Source: Cercopithifilaria johnstoni
Lineage: Eukaryota; Nematoda; Chromadorea; Rhabditida; Onchocercidae
Direction of reading: 5' to 3'
Assembly (NCBI GenBank): GCA_916381525.1
Contig: CAKAEH010001174.1
Span: 1-64,000 of the forward strand
DNA: 64,000 nt
The notes beneath the pieces are model-generated. The model was given only the letters and a program-made list of their open reading frames with translations, searched no databases and was not told the DNA's origin. Below, piece by piece: positions 63,793-64,000 of the stretch. The translations under genes were made by a program, and so were the position numbers. Within the stretch, counting starts at the first letter, position 1, and the number at the start of each line of letters is the position of its first letter.

Positions 63793-64000
63793 TATGTTTA
63801 TTCTAAATATTTGAATTTTTCATTCCAAACATCGTATTAGGTTACTGCTTTTTCGTGCACTTGTTTCATAAAATACTAAACAGAAACCTAACGAGTATTT
63901 TGAATGAGGTTTAATCTCTTTCAGAGAATTTAGAAAATAAAACTAATTCGTTTGCTCTTTTACATCCAACTTCTGATTTGCTGAGGTTTTTTTCACAACT
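63793..64000. other. 3' flank of the SLC46 gene to window end
   Basis: Only the putative polyadenylation signal is seen. An acceptor-like TCTCTTTCAG at 63915-63924 could start a further exon, but joining it to the preceding exon gives an immediate stop. Confidence 0.5.
63937..63942 (+). terminator. Polyadenylation signal of the SLC46 gene
   Basis: AATAAA lies about 145 bases after the TAG stop of the transporter gene. Confidence 0.45.

Noticed and set aside
1..64000. tRNA, rRNA, spliced-leader RNA, CRISPR array, or autonomous transposon
   Set aside because: Looked for T-loop words, the spliced-leader sequence, spaced direct repeats and transposase or reverse-transcriptase motifs by eye; none was convincing. 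A covariance-model scan would be needed to exclude small RNAs.

Overview
This 64 kb window looks like nuclear DNA of a nematode, most likely a clade III (filarial-type) parasite. The reasons are the very high A+T content, introns ending in TTTTCAG-like acceptors, acceptor-like AG sites 3 to about 55 bases before several start codons (expected for spliced-leader trans-splicing), long gene-poor stretches, and the gene families present (ShKT, TIL, LIN-52, SLC46). The organism call is inference; no spliced-leader or rRNA gene was found. All exon structures are hand-built from splice sites, intron phase and protein-family similarity, so individual junctions may be off by a few bases.

Layout: 1-11.9 kb is gene-free, microsatellite- and minisatellite-rich DNA. 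At 11.97-13.81 kb (+) lies a five-exon gene for a secreted protein with three ShKT domains. At 15.31-18.68 kb (-) lies a seven-exon gene for a two-immunoglobulin-domain single-pass membrane protein. 18.7-36.2 kb is gene-poor. At 36.25-36.70 kb (-) there is a small two-exon gene of unknown function, arranged head to head with the lin-52 homologue at 37.16-38.26 kb (+). A weakly supported small three-exon gene follows at 38.98-39.48 kb (+). A BTB-domain gene runs 44.56-40.23 kb (-) and contains a three-fold tandem exon/intron duplication.

44.6-50.2 kb has no convincing gene apart from one small candidate membrane ORF. At 50.18-58.60 kb (+) lies a ~15-exon gene encoding a large secreted cysteine-rich protein: signal peptide, WAP/EB-like modules, a thyroglobulin type-1 domain, six TIL (trypsin-inhibitor-like) domains and, unexpectedly, a C-terminal Cu/Zn-superoxide-dismutase-like domain that has lost most metal ligands. 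A 14-copy, 46-bp minisatellite sits in the intron that splits the SOD-like domain. At 59.84-63.79 kb (+) lies an SLC46-type major facilitator transporter gene, with an intronic inverted repeat and a possible relic or alternative exon.

The genes do not form an evident pathway. Two encode secreted cysteine-rich proteins, three encode (or may encode) membrane proteins, and one (lin-52) is a DREAM/MuvB chromatin-complex subunit. The strongest candidates for something not yet described are the TIL/SOD-like fusion protein, the stop-free 54-nt introns inside the triplicated BTB exons, and the 99-residue protein divergent from lin-52.
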